Below are positions 27,150 to 36,151 of a stretch of DNA of 64,000 bases, in pieces (the stretch's first letter is position 1; the number at the start of each line of letters is the position of its first letter). The DNA comes from Pelosinus sp. IPA-1. GTDB taxonomy: Bacteria; Bacillota; Negativicutes; DSM-13327. Below the pieces are notes generated by a model that was not told the origin of the DNA, did no database searches, and worked only from the letters and a program-made list of their open reading frames with translations. The stretch lies in assembly GCF_030269905.1 (NCBI RefSeq), contig NZ_BSVC01000008.1, positions 186,001 to 250,000 on the forward strand, read 5' to 3'. Made by a program: the position numbers and the translations under genes.

Positions 27150-28178
27150 ATGTTAGCATTAGTAAAAACAGAACTAGGTTATGGTAACTTACATGTTATT
27201 GAAAGAGAAGAACCGAAAATGGGAAAAGACGAAGTTAAAATTTTAGTAAAGTACGCGGGTATCTGCGGCTCTGATGTGCATATGTATGAAGGGAGATATA
27301 AGGTAAGCGCTCCTGTTACATTAGGTCATGAGTTCGCTGGTGAAGTTGTAGAAGTTGGTGAGAATGTAACGGAAGTGAAAGTCGGTGAGCGGGTTACCTC
27401 TGAAACTACCTTTTATATCTGTGGACAGTGCAAATACTGCAAATCAAAGGATTATAACTTATGCAAAGACCGTAAGGGTTTAGGAAACCAACAAGATGGG
27501 GCCTTTACCAAATACGTAGTAGCCCGTAAAGAAAGTATACACAAACTACCTGAAAATGTAGATTATCAATCAGGTGCTCTTACCGAGGCATTGGCTTGCG
27601 CGCACCATGCAGTGACTAAAAGTACAATAAGAAAAGGTGATGTTGTAGTTGTCCTGGGGCCTGGTCCCATTGGACTGTTTGTAGCACAGATTGCAAAAAC
27701 CTACGAGGCGAAAGTAATTATTACTGGACTAGAGAAGGATAAAAGTCGATTAGAAAAAGGAAAAGAGCTAGGGATTGATGTTACCGTTGATATTCAAAAC
27801 CAAGATATAAAAGAGACTGTAAATGAATTAACGCAAGGATATGGTGCGGACGTTGTTTTTGAATGTACAGGTGCCCCTCCTTCTGTAAACTTTGGCTTAG
27901 ATCTTTTGACTAAAAAAGGACAATATGTTCAGGTTGGGATTTTTCCAACAGCAGAAATTCTTACAGATTTTGAAAAAATCATCCAAAAAGAACTTTCAAT
28001 AACTGGATGCAGGAGTCAAAGGCCGAGTGATTGGGAGCCATCCTTACAGTTTATGAATGATAATAGTGTAAATGCAAAGGCGTTGATATCTCATCAATTT
28101 AATATTACGGAATGGGATAAAGCATATAGAGCGATAAAAAGCGGGGAAGCCATTAAGGTAGTTTTAAAAGTAGAATAA
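27150..28178 (+). CDS. Zinc-dependent polyol or polyol-phosphate dehydrogenase
   Basis: 342 residues of the medium-chain dehydrogenase family. Catalytic zinc region GICGSDVHMYEG (Cys39) and GHEFAGEVVEVG; structural zinc lobe CGQCKYCKSKDYNLC (about 93-107); NAD-binding VVLGPGPIGLF (about 169-179). Related enzymes are sorbitol and galactitol-1-phosphate dehydrogenases. Following a Gat-type PTS, it most likely oxidises the imported alditol phosphate to a ketose phosphate such as xylulose- or ribulose-5-phosphate. GGTGGGGGG precedes ATG 27150, 108 nt after EIIC. Confidence 0.9.
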   Translation: MLALVKTELGYGNLHVIEREEPKMGKDEVKILVKYAGICGSDVHMYEGRYKVSAPVTLGHEFAGEVVEVGENVTEVKVGERVTSETTFYICGQCKYCKSKDYNLCKDRKGLGNQQDGAFTKYVVARKESIHKLPENVDYQSGALTEALACAHHAVTKSTIRKGDVVVVLGPGPIGLFVAQIAKTYEAKVIITGLEKDKSRLEKGKELGIDVTVDIQNQDIKETVNELTQGYGADVVFECTGAPPSVNFGLDLLTKKGQYVQVGIFPTAEILTDFEKIIQKELSITGCRSQRPSDWEPSLQFMNDNSVNAKALISHQFNITEWDKAYRAIKSGEAIKVVLKVE

Positions 28179-28499
28179 TCCCTGAAAAGAGTTTGATGAT
28201 ACAAAAGTATAAGTAGGATTTAATGCAAGTTAGCTGTTACTAAAGTAAACTGATACAGTTAGGCCTAGCTGTTAGATTATTAGGAAGTCTGTTCTGAGCT
28301 CAGTATCTATTCTTCTAAAGTGATAAAAGTACATTTAATTTAGAAAAAAATGAGCCAACTAAATGTATAAAATAACAGAATATTGTGAATTGTTGCTTTG
28401 GTATTTTATATATTGTGATGGTTCTTTTATAAAAAAATTCAGGTGTAGATTAGCCAAATGGTAAGGACTAGAGAAATAAGCATACGAGGTGAATAAAAA
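28179..28499 (+). other. 321-nt gap inside the polyol cluster
   Basis: No gene, clear terminator or sigma-54 site was found. The stretch is A+T-rich; GTTAGGCCTAGCTGT-type partial symmetry lies near 28258-28273. The gap is large for the cluster, so the genes from 28500 may have their own promoter. Confidence 0.4.
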
Positions 28500-29855
28500 A
28501 TGAATGAATTATTAATGAAAAACCCAGAAGAGATGGCAGGCTTAACCTTTCCTTGTTCCTGTGGCAGAACTCATAGCATTGATATCAATGGTGTCCGCAT
28601 TGGTAGCGGTATCCTTTCTGATATTGTGAAATCTATACAATCCTTGCCAAGTGGTACAGTGTTATTTATTGCAGATAGTAAGACCTATGAGGTGGGGGGG
28701 CGGAAAGTTGAATTCATACTTTCTAAAGACTTTGCTTTAGAAAAGGTGATTTTTTCTAACAATCATCTTCACCCTGATGAAGCTGCAATGGAACAATTAA
28801 GAGCTGCTATTAATCCGAACATGACAGCGATTGTAGTTGTTGGTTCTGGTACATTAAACGATCTTGCTCGTTATCTAAGCTATGAAACAAAGATTCCCTA
28901 TATCGTGGTATGTACTGCGCCTTCTATGGATGGATACGCTTCGATGGTTTCACCACTGATTACTAAGGGCGTTAAAGTTACCTATTCTGCCGTTTATCCA
29001 TACTGCATAATTGCGGATATTGCTATCATGAAAGAGGCTCCCTTTCATATGCTTCATGCTGGATTTGGTGATATTGTGGGAAAATATAGTGCGCTAGCCG
29101 AGTGGAAATTAGCCAATATTATCAATGATGAATATTATTGTGAAATTACAGCGGCGTTAGTGGAAAAAGCTATTGGGCAATGTGTTTCTAGTGCTGCTGG
29201 GATTATGGTAAGGACGCCAGAAGCCATCCGTAGTATCATCGAAGGTCTAATTTTATCTGGCATGTGTATTGGAATGATAGGAAATTCCCGGCCAGCTTCT
29301 GGAGAAGAGCATCGATTGTCTCACACGTGGGAGATGCTAGCCCTCATGCGTGGGCAAGAAACATTTTTACATGGCAACCAAGTAGGGATAGCCACTGAAA
29401 TTATCATTCATGTGTACGAATATTTAGCTACAGTGGATATTAATAAAGTATATGCAGCTGGGAAGTTTCGGTCTCTTACTCGGGAAAAATGGGAGAATAA
29501 TATAAAACAATTATTTGGTGATATTGCCCCTCAGATTATTCAACTAAAGGCAGCAGATATGAATTTTGACGAAACTGCTAGGGAGAAGGCAGCACAAAAT
29601 ATTGTACAAAAATGGGGTACGATCAAAGAAAGTGTACTCCAAATGTTGCCTTCAACGGATTCCTATCACGAAATGATGGAAACTGCAGGCTGCCATCTTA
29701 CTCCTCGGGATCTTAAATTAGATAGAGAGTCATTTCGTTTAAGTTTACTTACATCAAAAGACATTCGCCAAAGATTTGGGTTATTTCAAGTTCTCGAAGA
29801 CATTGGAATCTTGGATGAAGTAGCTGAAATGATTACTTCTATCTACTACTCATAA
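28500..29855 (+). CDS. sn-Glycerol-1-phosphate dehydrogenase-like protein (AraM/EgsA family)
   Basis: 451 residues of the iron-containing alcohol dehydrogenase superfamily. The region VVGSGTLNDLARYLSYET then TAPSMDGYASM (about 120-150) is the AraM/EgsA signature; FGDIVGKYSAL, LSHTWEM and LHGNQVG carry likely metal ligands. AraM reduces dihydroxyacetone phosphate to glycerol-1-phosphate. In a polyol operon a role on another phosphorylated polyol or ketose is equally possible. The N-terminal CSCGRTHSI is seen in some long members of the family. AGGTG lies before ATG 28500. Confidence 0.82.
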   Translation: MNELLMKNPEEMAGLTFPCSCGRTHSIDINGVRIGSGILSDIVKSIQSLPSGTVLFIADSKTYEVGGRKVEFILSKDFALEKVIFSNNHLHPDEAAMEQLRAAINPNMTAIVVVGSGTLNDLARYLSYETKIPYIVVCTAPSMDGYASMVSPLITKGVKVTYSAVYPYCIIADIAIMKEAPFHMLHAGFGDIVGKYSALAEWKLANIINDEYYCEITAALVEKAIGQCVSSAAGIMVRTPEAIRSIIEGLILSGMCIGMIGNSRPASGEEHRLSHTWEMLALMRGQETFLHGNQVGIATEIIIHVYEYLATVDINKVYAAGKFRSLTREKWENNIKQLFGDIAPQIIQLKAADMNFDETAREKAAQNIVQKWGTIKESVLQMLPSTDSYHEMMETAGCHLTPRDLKLDRESFRLSLLTSKDIRQRFGLFQVLEDIGILDEVAEMITSIYYS

Positions 29856-29938
29856 TTGCTGGCGACAACATTTTATAGAGGATGCAAGACGGATGGGTTC
29901 GTGATTTCAGAGTAGAAGAATCGAAAGTGAGGCTTTTT

Positions 29939-30622
29939 ATGAAAACGGATGGTCTTGTTGATTTGATCGACTATACATTACTAAGTCCTACTGCAACTAG
30001 AGAAAACATTGCGGATTTTTGTAAAGAAACTATAAAATACGGATTTAAAACTGTATTTGTAAATCCATACTATGTTTCCTATGCAAATGAGTTTTTAAAA
30101 GATAATGATGTTAAGGTTGGTGTGCCTATTGGTTTTTCCCTGGGCGGCGCTACGACAAAAACAAAAGTAGCAGAAACCGTAGATGCAATAAAAAATGGTG
30201 CTAGAGAAATCGATATGCTGATCAATTTAGGAGCTTTAAAGTCGCAGGAATATAGTATTGTCAAATATGATATACAAGAAGTTGTAAAAGCTTCTCAAGG
30301 GTTAATAACTAAAGTCATTATAGAAACAGCGTTACTAACAAGAGAAGAAAAGATGATTGCTTGTAATCTAATTATGGAAGCAGAAGCTGATTTTGTTAAA
30401 ACAGCTACAGGATTTAATGGTGGTGGTGCCACAGTGGACGATGTTGCTTTGCTAAGAGCAACTGTTGGCAAAAATTTTGGTGTAAAGGCTGCTGGTGGCA
30501 TTAAAACCTATGAAGACGCTGTTAATATCGTAAAAGCAGGAGCAAATCGAATAGGAACGAGTAATGGAATTAAAATCATTACAGGCAATAACAGTCAAGG
30601 CTCTTTCGAGCAATCGTATTGA
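29939..30622 (+). CDS. deoC: Deoxyribose-phosphate aldolase
   Basis: 227 residues with the DERA motifs VNPYY (about 41-45), GFSLGGATT, EIDMLINLGAL with Asp92, DFVKTATGF with Schiff-base Lys154, and VKAAGGIKT with Lys183. The known reaction splits 2-deoxyribose-5-phosphate into glyceraldehyde-3-phosphate and acetaldehyde. No nucleoside gene is near; in this cluster it may act on a related aldol. The start at 29939 has GTGAGG 6 nt upstream, whereas an in-frame ATG at 29882 abuts its purine-rich stretch. Confidence 0.88.
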   Translation: MKTDGLVDLIDYTLLSPTATRENIADFCKETIKYGFKTVFVNPYYVSYANEFLKDNDVKVGVPIGFSLGGATTKTKVAETVDAIKNGAREIDMLINLGALKSQEYSIVKYDIQEVVKASQGLITKVIIETALLTREEKMIACNLIMEAEADFVKTATGFNGGGATVDDVALLRATVGKNFGVKAAGGIKTYEDAVNIVKAGANRIGTSNGIKIITGNNSQGSFEQSY

Positions 30623-30658
30623 AAGGGAAAATAACCATTCAAGAAAGGAGACAATTTA

Positions 30659-31114
30659 ATGGACGAAAAGAAAAAACTGAAGATGATTATAGGCAGTGAT
30701 CATGCAGGTTTTACGTTGAAAGAGAAAATTGTTTCCCTATTAAAAGACTTAGAAATAGAAGTAGAAGATGTAGGAACATTTTCTACAGAACGTACAAATT
30801 ATGGACCTATTGCCCAATTGGTAGCCGAAAGGGTAGTTAATGAAAATATAAAAGGTATTTTAATTTGTGGCACGGGAATAGGAATGTCCATTATGGCGAA
30901 TAAAGTAACAGGGATCCGAGCAGCGGTAGTGCACGATATTTTTTCGGCAGAAGCTACAAGGGCACATAATGACTCTAATATTTTATGTATGGGGGAAAGA
31001 GTCATTGGCAGTGGCTTGGCTATAGAAATTACAAAGAAATGGATTACCACCCAGTTTGATGCAGGTAAGCATGCGGAACGAATACAGTTCATTAAGGATT
31101 ATGAATCAGAATAA
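30659..31114 (+). CDS. rpiB: Ribose-5-phosphate isomerase B family (RpiB/LacAB)
   Basis: 151 residues with IGSDHAGFTLKEKI at the N-terminus, the active-site region ILICGTGIGMSIMANKV with Cys at about 74, and RAAVVHD. RpiB interconverts ribose-5- and ribulose-5-phosphate; LacAB relatives isomerise galactose-6-phosphate. Beside a split transketolase the pentose role is the better fit. AAAGGAG precedes ATG 30659, 36 nt after deoC. Confidence 0.87.
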   Translation: MDEKKKLKMIIGSDHAGFTLKEKIVSLLKDLEIEVEDVGTFSTERTNYGPIAQLVAERVVNENIKGILICGTGIGMSIMANKVTGIRAAVVHDIFSAEATRAHNDSNILCMGERVIGSGLAIEITKKWITTQFDAGKHAERIQFIKDYESE

Positions 31115-31159
31115 GATAATCATCTTTTAGTTAAAAGAAAATATAGGGGGCATTTTTTT

Positions 31160-31975
31160 ATGGAATCAATGAAAATATATGCGAATCAACTACGAATACA
31201 CATTATAAATATGTTAACAGAATCAGGTTCAGGTCATCCAGGTGGTTCACTATCAGCAGCAGATCTTTTGATCTATTTGTATTTTAAAGAAATGAATATT
31301 GATAGTGAAGACAAAGATAATCCGAATCGTGATCGGTTTATTTTAAGTAAAGGACATGCAGCTCCCGTATTGTATGGCACCCTTGCGATGAAGGGATTTT
31401 TTAGTCTTAATGAATTGAAAAACTTACGGAAAATGGGAAGTTTTCTCCAAGGGCATCCTGATATGAAAAAAGTACCAGGCGTTGAAATGTCAACAGGATC
31501 TCTCGGACAAGGTTTTTCTGCAGCAGTTGGTGTCGGACTAGGCTTTAAAATAGATAAAACAACAAATAGAGTATATACATTACTAGGAGATGGGGAGCTA
31601 CAAGAGGGCATTGTGTGGGAAGCTGCCATGGCTGCCAGCCACTATAAACTAGATAATCTAGTAGCTATTGTTGACAATAATGGTTTACAAATTGATGGTA
31701 CTAATGACGAAGTTATGAAAGTAAATCCTTTAAAAGAAAAGTGGGAAAGCTTTGGCTGGAATGCAATTGAAATTAATGGTCATTGTTTTAGTGATATGGA
31801 AAAAGCATTTGCTGCAGCAAAACAGAGTAAGGGCCAGCCAACAGTAATTATTGCAAAAACAAGTAAGGGAAAAGGCATTTCCTTTATGGAAAACCAAGTA
31901 GGCTGGCATGGGGTAACACCATCACAAGCGGAAAGAATTAAGGCTATCGAGGAATTGGAAAAGAACAACAGATAA
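31160..31975 (+). CDS. Transketolase, N-terminal (thiamine-diphosphate binding) subunit
   Basis: 271 residues with GSGHPGGSLSAADLL, LSKGHAAPVLYG, GSLGQGFSAAVG and the ThDP motif GDGELQEGIVWEAA...VDNNGLQIDG. It is the first half of a split transketolase; its partner follows 66 nt downstream. Together they exchange two-carbon units between pentose phosphates, giving sedoheptulose-7-phosphate, glyceraldehyde-3-phosphate, erythrose-4-phosphate and fructose-6-phosphate. GGGGGC-type site before ATG 31160. Confidence 0.93.
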   Translation: MESMKIYANQLRIHIINMLTESGSGHPGGSLSAADLLIYLYFKEMNIDSEDKDNPNRDRFILSKGHAAPVLYGTLAMKGFFSLNELKNLRKMGSFLQGHPDMKKVPGVEMSTGSLGQGFSAAVGVGLGFKIDKTTNRVYTLLGDGELQEGIVWEAAMAASHYKLDNLVAIVDNNGLQIDGTNDEVMKVNPLKEKWESFGWNAIEINGHCFSDMEKAFAAAKQSKGQPTVIIAKTSKGKGISFMENQVGWHGVTPSQAERIKAIEELEKNNR

Positions 31976-32041
31976 TGTAAAACTGCTTTTATCAGAGCTT
32001 ATATAGATTGCTATAGAATGGGATTATGAGGAGGAAAAATA

Positions 32042-32980
32042 ATGAGTATTGCCACAAGAGAATCTTATGGAAATATATTAATAGAATTAGGGGAAGAAAA
32101 TAAAAATATTGTTGTTTTGGATGCAGATTTATCAAAATCAACAAAAACAGCGGGATTTGCTAAAAAGTTCCCAAAACGATTTATTAATGCGGGGATTGCT
32201 GAACAAAACCTAATGGGAATGGCAGCTGGGCTGGCTACAACTGGGAAAATCGCTTTTGCAAGTACATTTGCCGTTTTCGCTACCGGTAGAGCTTTTGAAG
32301 TCATTCGTAATTCCATCTGCTATCCCAATTTAAATGTTAAGGTTGCAGCAACTCATGCGGGAATTACTGTGGGAGAGGATGGTGGATCTCATCAATCGAT
32401 TGAAGATATAGCCATTATGAGATCATTACCGAATATGAGAATTATAGTACCAGCTGATGACATTGAAACGAAACAGGCTGTTAGAGCCGCAGCAAATATG
32501 AAGGGACCTATATATATAAGATTAGGGCGGCTTGGAGTTCCTGCTATTTTTGATGAGAATCATACTTTTACTTTTGGCAAAGGAAATTTGCTTAAGGAAG
32601 GGCAGGATATCACAATTATCGGTACTGGTTTAATGACGAGCAAATGTCTAGAGGCTGCAGAGTTGTTAGAAAAAGAGGGAATCCATGCTAGAGTTATCAA
32701 TATTTCCACCATTAAGCCAATTGATGAGGAAATTATTATTCAAGCAGCAAAGGAAACAAAGCGGATTATAACAGTGGAAGAACATTCGATTATTGGTGGC
32801 TTGGGTAGTGCCGTTTGTGATGTAGTGTCGGCTTATTGCCCTGTACAGGTAGTGAAGATTGGTATTAATGATACCTTTGGTGAGTCAGGAAAACCTGAAG
32901 AATTATTAATAAGGTATGGATTAACTGTTGATAACATTTATCATACAGCGCAAAAAGTGATAGGTAATAAAAATAAATAG
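32042..32980 (+). CDS. Transketolase, C-terminal (pyrimidine-binding) subunit
   Basis: 312 residues: pyrimidine-binding domain (about 1-165) with RFINAGIAEQNLMGMAAGLA and THAGITVGEDGGSHQSIED, then a transketolase C-terminal domain with VEEHSIIGGLGSAV (about 241-254). It pairs with the N-terminal subunit immediately upstream. GAGGAGG before ATG 32042. Confidence 0.93.
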   Translation: MSIATRESYGNILIELGEENKNIVVLDADLSKSTKTAGFAKKFPKRFINAGIAEQNLMGMAAGLATTGKIAFASTFAVFATGRAFEVIRNSICYPNLNVKVAATHAGITVGEDGGSHQSIEDIAIMRSLPNMRIIVPADDIETKQAVRAAANMKGPIYIRLGRLGVPAIFDENHTFTFGKGNLLKEGQDITIIGTGLMTSKCLEAAELLEKEGIHARVINISTIKPIDEEIIIQAAKETKRIITVEEHSIIGGLGSAVCDVVSAYCPVQVVKIGINDTFGESGKPEELLIRYGLTVDNIYHTAQKVIGNKNK

Positions 32981-33013
32981 TACCTGTTATGGTTAGGAAG
33001 GGAGGCCTGAAAT

Positions 33014-33973
33014 GTGAAGAAGATAGGAGTGTTAACCAGTGGAGGAGATGCTCCAGGTATGAATGCAGCCATTCGGGCCATCGTTAGAACAGCCATATCT
33101 CATAACCTAAATGTCGTAGGAATTGAAAGGGGCTATACTGGTCTTCTCAATGGTGAGATAAAAGAACTGCAAATAGCATCGGTTGGGGATATTATTCATC
33201 GAGGTGGAACCATCCTTAAAACCTCACGATGTGAAAGAATGAAAACGGATGCTGGTATTGATGAGGCAATTTGTATATTAGAAAAGAATGAAATCGATGG
33301 ACTCATTGTAATCGGCGGAGATGGTTCTTTTCAGGGGGCAAATAAACTGGGGCGTAGCAATATAAAAGTTATGGGAATTCCAGGTACGATTGATAATGAT
33401 TTAGCATACACCGACTACACAATTGGTTTTGATACGGCAGTTAATACCGTGTTAGATGCCATCAGTAAAATAAGAGATACTTCTATGTCACATGAGAAGG
33501 TAACTATTATCGAAGTGATGGGCAGACACTGTGGAGATATAGCCCTCTATGCAGGTCTTGCTGGAGGAGCGGAAAGTATCTTAGTTCCAGAAGAAAAGTA
33601 TGAAGTGCATAAAGTTTGTGAGAAAATGCTGCAAGGCAAGAAGCGTGGAAAAGCTCACAATATTATTATGTTGGCAGAAGGTCGAGAATCTGCTGCAGAG
33701 TTACAGAAAGAAATACTTAACCATACAGGTATCGAATCAAGAGTTACGGTTTTAGGATATCTTCAAAGAGGTGGGATTCCAACGGCTGTTGACCGAATTT
33801 TGGCAAGTAAGATGGGGGCGAAGGCAGTTAGCTTGCTAATGGATGGAAAGTCCAATCGTGCAATCGGCATAAAGGATAATCATTTGATTGACATAGATAT
33901 TATGGAAGCACTTACTAAAAGGAAAGTATTCGATCAAGAAATGTACAGTTTATCTCAAACATTGTCAATATAA
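33014..33973 (+). CDS. pfkA: ATP-dependent 6-phosphofructokinase
   Basis: 319 residues matching bacterial PfkA throughout: [27 protein letters not shown] with Gly104, PGTIDND with Gly124 and catalytic Asp127, [17 protein letters not shown]. Gly at 104 and 124 are the residues expected for ATP rather than pyrophosphate dependence. In this cluster it may phosphorylate fructose-6-phosphate or sedoheptulose-7-phosphate. GTG 33014 follows GGGAGGC. It is the last gene of the polyol cluster. Confidence 0.92.
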   Translation: MKKIGVLTSGGDAPGMNAAIRAIVRTAISHNLNVVGIERGYTGLLNGEIKELQIASVGDIIHRGGTILKTSRCERMKTDAGIDEAICILEKNEIDGLIVIGGDGSFQGANKLGRSNIKVMGIPGTIDNDLAYTDYTIGFDTAVNTVLDAISKIRDTSMSHEKVTIIEVMGRHCGDIALYAGLAGGAESILVPEEKYEVHKVCEKMLQGKKRGKAHNIIMLAEGRESAAELQKEILNHTGIESRVTVLGYLQRGGIPTAVDRILASKMGAKAVSLLMDGKSNRAIGIKDNHLIDIDIMEALTKRKVFDQEMYSLSQTLSI

Positions 33974-34060
33974 ATAATGCCCTATCCGATAACAAGAGAA
34001 AATTAGAAGAGATTGCATTGCAGAGAGGCATGAGAATTAAAGATTTTAGATCATGGTAAT

Positions 34061-34094
34061 ACAAAAGGCGAAGAGAGCAATCTTCGTCTTTTGT
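34061..34094 (+). terminator. Hairpin after the polyol/pentose-phosphate cluster
   Basis: ACAAAAGGCGAAG pairs with CTTCGTCTTTTGT (one G-U) around AGAGCAAT, about 90 nt after the pfkA stop. No strong T-run follows. Confidence 0.5.
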
Positions 34095-34170
34095 AGTTAG
34101 TAAGTATACGTCTAAAACTATTTCAAATCGAGTAAATTTAAATAATAATGGGAAACAGAGGTGCATAGTA

Positions 34171-35424
34171 TTGGAAAATAAAACAGCGGTAAAACCACAC
34201 GTTATAATTATTGGTGCTGGTTTTGGTGGAATACGTACGGCACGGGCATTAGCAAAGAGCGGCGTCAAGATTACGCTTATCGATAAGTATAACTATCACC
34301 TATTTCAGCCGTTACTTTATCAAGTTGCCACTGCTGGGTTATCAATTGATGATATTGCATACCCAGTGAGAGCTATTTTTAGAGAACAAAAGAATGTAGA
34401 TTTTCGTTTGGCTGAAGTGATAGCTGTGGATTTTGAGAATAAAGCTGTTACTATGAATACAGGTACTCTTTGTTATGATTATTTGGTCGTGGCAGCAGGC
34501 GGAATGACTAATTATTCTGGTATGGTATCCTTGAAAGAGCATTGTTTTGGTATGAAAACCATTGATGAAGCTGTTGCTATTCGTAATCATGTCTTACGTA
34601 TGTTTGAATTGGCTGCTCATGAAAAAGACGGTGACAAACGCCGGGCGTTGTTAACCTTTGTTATTGTCGGTGGCGGTCCTACAGGCGTAGAGTCAGCAGG
34701 TGCTTTATCTGAACTTATTTATCATGTAATGATTAAAGAGTATCATACCCTTAATTTCAAAGAAGTGCGTATTATGCTGGTTGAAGCTTCCGATAGACTA
34801 TTAGCAGCTATGCCAGAAGAACTGGGTGATATTACAGTGGAGACTTTAATTGGTAAGCATGTAGAGGTACGAATGTGTGTGCAGGTTACTGGGTATGATG
34901 GTGAACGTATGACTCTAAAAGGCGGAGAAATTATTCCTACATACACCTTAATTTGGGCAGCAGGGGTAAAAGCGAATGAACTGGTGGGAAAATTAAATGT
35001 GGAGCAGGCTAGTATGGGGCGGGCTATTGTAAATGACTATTTGCAAATACCTAACCGTCCTGATGTGTTTATTATAGGTGATTCGGCACAATGCATGCAG
35101 GATCAAAGACCCTTGCCAATGGTTGCACCTGTTGCAATGCAGCAGGCTGAAATTGCTGCTAAAAATATTTGTGGTTTGATTCGTGGTAAGAAACTTAAAA
35201 AATTTGTTTATAACGATGTAGGAAATATGGCCACAATTGGGCGTAATGCTGCAGTTGTTCATATGGGAAAATTTAAAATACATGGTTTCCTAGCTTGGGC
35301 TATATGGTCATTTGTGCATATTTTACGTTTAATTGACTTCCGCAATCGCGCTGTGGTTTTTGTAAAATGGATTTGGGATTACCTAGTATACGAGCGAATT
35401 GTGCGTATTATCACCCGTCAGTAA
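34171..35424 (+). CDS. ndh: Type II NADH dehydrogenase (NDH-2) family flavoprotein
   Basis: 417 residues with the FAD motif HVIIIGAGFGGIRTARAL at the N-terminus, YNYHLFQPLLYQVATAGLS (about 42-60), a second dinucleotide fold FVIVGGGPTGVESAG (about 163-177) and FIIGDSAQ (about 291-298). NDH-2 passes electrons from NADH to quinone without proton pumping. The C-terminal HGFLAWAIWSFVHILRL region is the membrane-attachment part. The start is TTG 34171, 7 nt after GAGGTG; no ATG fits. Confidence 0.9.
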   Translation: MENKTAVKPHVIIIGAGFGGIRTARALAKSGVKITLIDKYNYHLFQPLLYQVATAGLSIDDIAYPVRAIFREQKNVDFRLAEVIAVDFENKAVTMNTGTLCYDYLVVAAGGMTNYSGMVSLKEHCFGMKTIDEAVAIRNHVLRMFELAAHEKDGDKRRALLTFVIVGGGPTGVESAGALSELIYHVMIKEYHTLNFKEVRIMLVEASDRLLAAMPEELGDITVETLIGKHVEVRMCVQVTGYDGERMTLKGGEIIPTYTLIWAAGVKANELVGKLNVEQASMGRAIVNDYLQIPNRPDVFIIGDSAQCMQDQRPLPMVAPVAMQQAEIAAKNICGLIRGKKLKKFVYNDVGNMATIGRNAAVVHMGKFKIHGFLAWAIWSFVHILRLIDFRNRAVVFVKWIWDYLVYERIVRIITRQ

Positions 35425-35429
35425 ATCTT

Positions 35430-35458
35430 GACAAAATCAAAACATATTGTTATTATAA
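35430..35458 (+). promoter_or_regulatory. Sigma-A promoter of the MarR gene
   Basis: TTGACA (35430-35435), 17-nt spacer, TATTAT (35453-35458). It begins 6 nt after the ndh stop codon and reads into the MarR gene. Confidence 0.8.
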
Positions 35459-35464
35459 AAAAAA

Positions 35465-35476
35465 GTGTATATGCAC
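35465..35476. promoter_or_regulatory. Candidate MarR operator, copy 1
   Basis: GTGTATATGCAC lies at the expected transcription start of the MarR gene and differs by one base from the perfect palindrome GTGTATATACAC at 36037-36048. Confidence 0.55.
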
Positions 35477-35513
35477 CTATGTTATTCTATCTTTATAAAG
35501 GTTGTGGATTACT

Positions 35514-35957
35514 ATGAAACCTATTACAGAACAAGTTCCCAAACCTTCTAGCCTGTGTAACTGCCTAAATATTCGGCGAGGATCTCGGGCAGTAACCCAA
35601 TTTTATGATAAAATTTTAGAACCAAGTGGTCTTAAAATTACCCAATTATCCTTATTACGACATGTGGAGCAGCTTGAACCAATTGCAATTAGCGAGCTAG
35701 CTAAGGCGATGCGGATTGACCGTACTACATTGAACCGCAATTTGAAACCATTAGTGGATGCTGGGCTACTGGTCATTCGTCCTGGAAAAGACCCCCGCGT
35801 AAAAGAAGTAATATTATCTGAAACAGGAAAAGAGATTACAATAAAAGCTTGGCGACTGTGGGAAGAGGCACAATCTGCATTGAAGGAATATCTCGGTGAA
35901 GAAGATCTAACTACCTTGGTTAAGCTAATGGCTAGATTAGAAGCGTTGGGACAATGA
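35514..35957 (+). CDS. MarR-family transcriptional regulator
   Basis: 147 residues with a winged helix: LKITQLSLLRHVE, AISELAKAMRIDRTTLNRNLKPL (recognition helix), then GLLVIRPGKDPRVKEV. MarR proteins are usually repressors released by small ligands or oxidation. Its promoter carries a near-palindrome at +1, repeated upstream of the iron-sulfur gene at 36152, so it may repress itself and that pair. ATG 35514 is chosen over the in-frame TTG at 35502. Cysteines in SSLCNCLNIRRG near the N-terminus could serve in sensing. Confidence 0.85.
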   Translation: MKPITEQVPKPSSLCNCLNIRRGSRAVTQFYDKILEPSGLKITQLSLLRHVEQLEPIAISELAKAMRIDRTTLNRNLKPLVDAGLLVIRPGKDPRVKEVILSETGKEITIKAWRLWEEAQSALKEYLGEEDLTTLVKLMARLEALGQ

Positions 35958-36036
35958 AATTTTGCATAGTATTAAAATTCTTTCGGCAAGGCTGGAGATA
36001 AAAAAAGGTCTACCAGCATTTTTCTTATCGACTTGG

Positions 36037-36048
36037 GTGTATATACAC
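36037..36048. promoter_or_regulatory. Candidate MarR operator, copy 2
   Basis: GTGTATATACAC is a perfect 12-bp palindrome about 100 nt upstream of the iron-sulfur protein gene at 36152. It matches 11 of 12 bases of the site at the MarR promoter (35465-35476). Confidence 0.55.
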
Positions 36049-36151
36049 GTAAATGTTCATTTTAAGATTATTTGTGATTTTGCCCTTTTTTAAGATAAGA
36101 GTCGATTTTTCGAGGTACAGGTATTTAAAAATAATATAGGAGTGATATTTG

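Noticed and set aside
28440-28500. tRNA-like stretch AGCCAAATGGTAAGG before the AraM-like gene
   Set aside because: No T-arm, anticodon arm or acceptor stem can be formed around it.
33014-33973. Pyrophosphate-dependent phosphofructokinase, attractive for a sedoheptulose bypass
   Set aside because: Gly104 and Gly124 are the residues of ATP-dependent enzymes; pyrophosphate enzymes carry Asp and Lys there.
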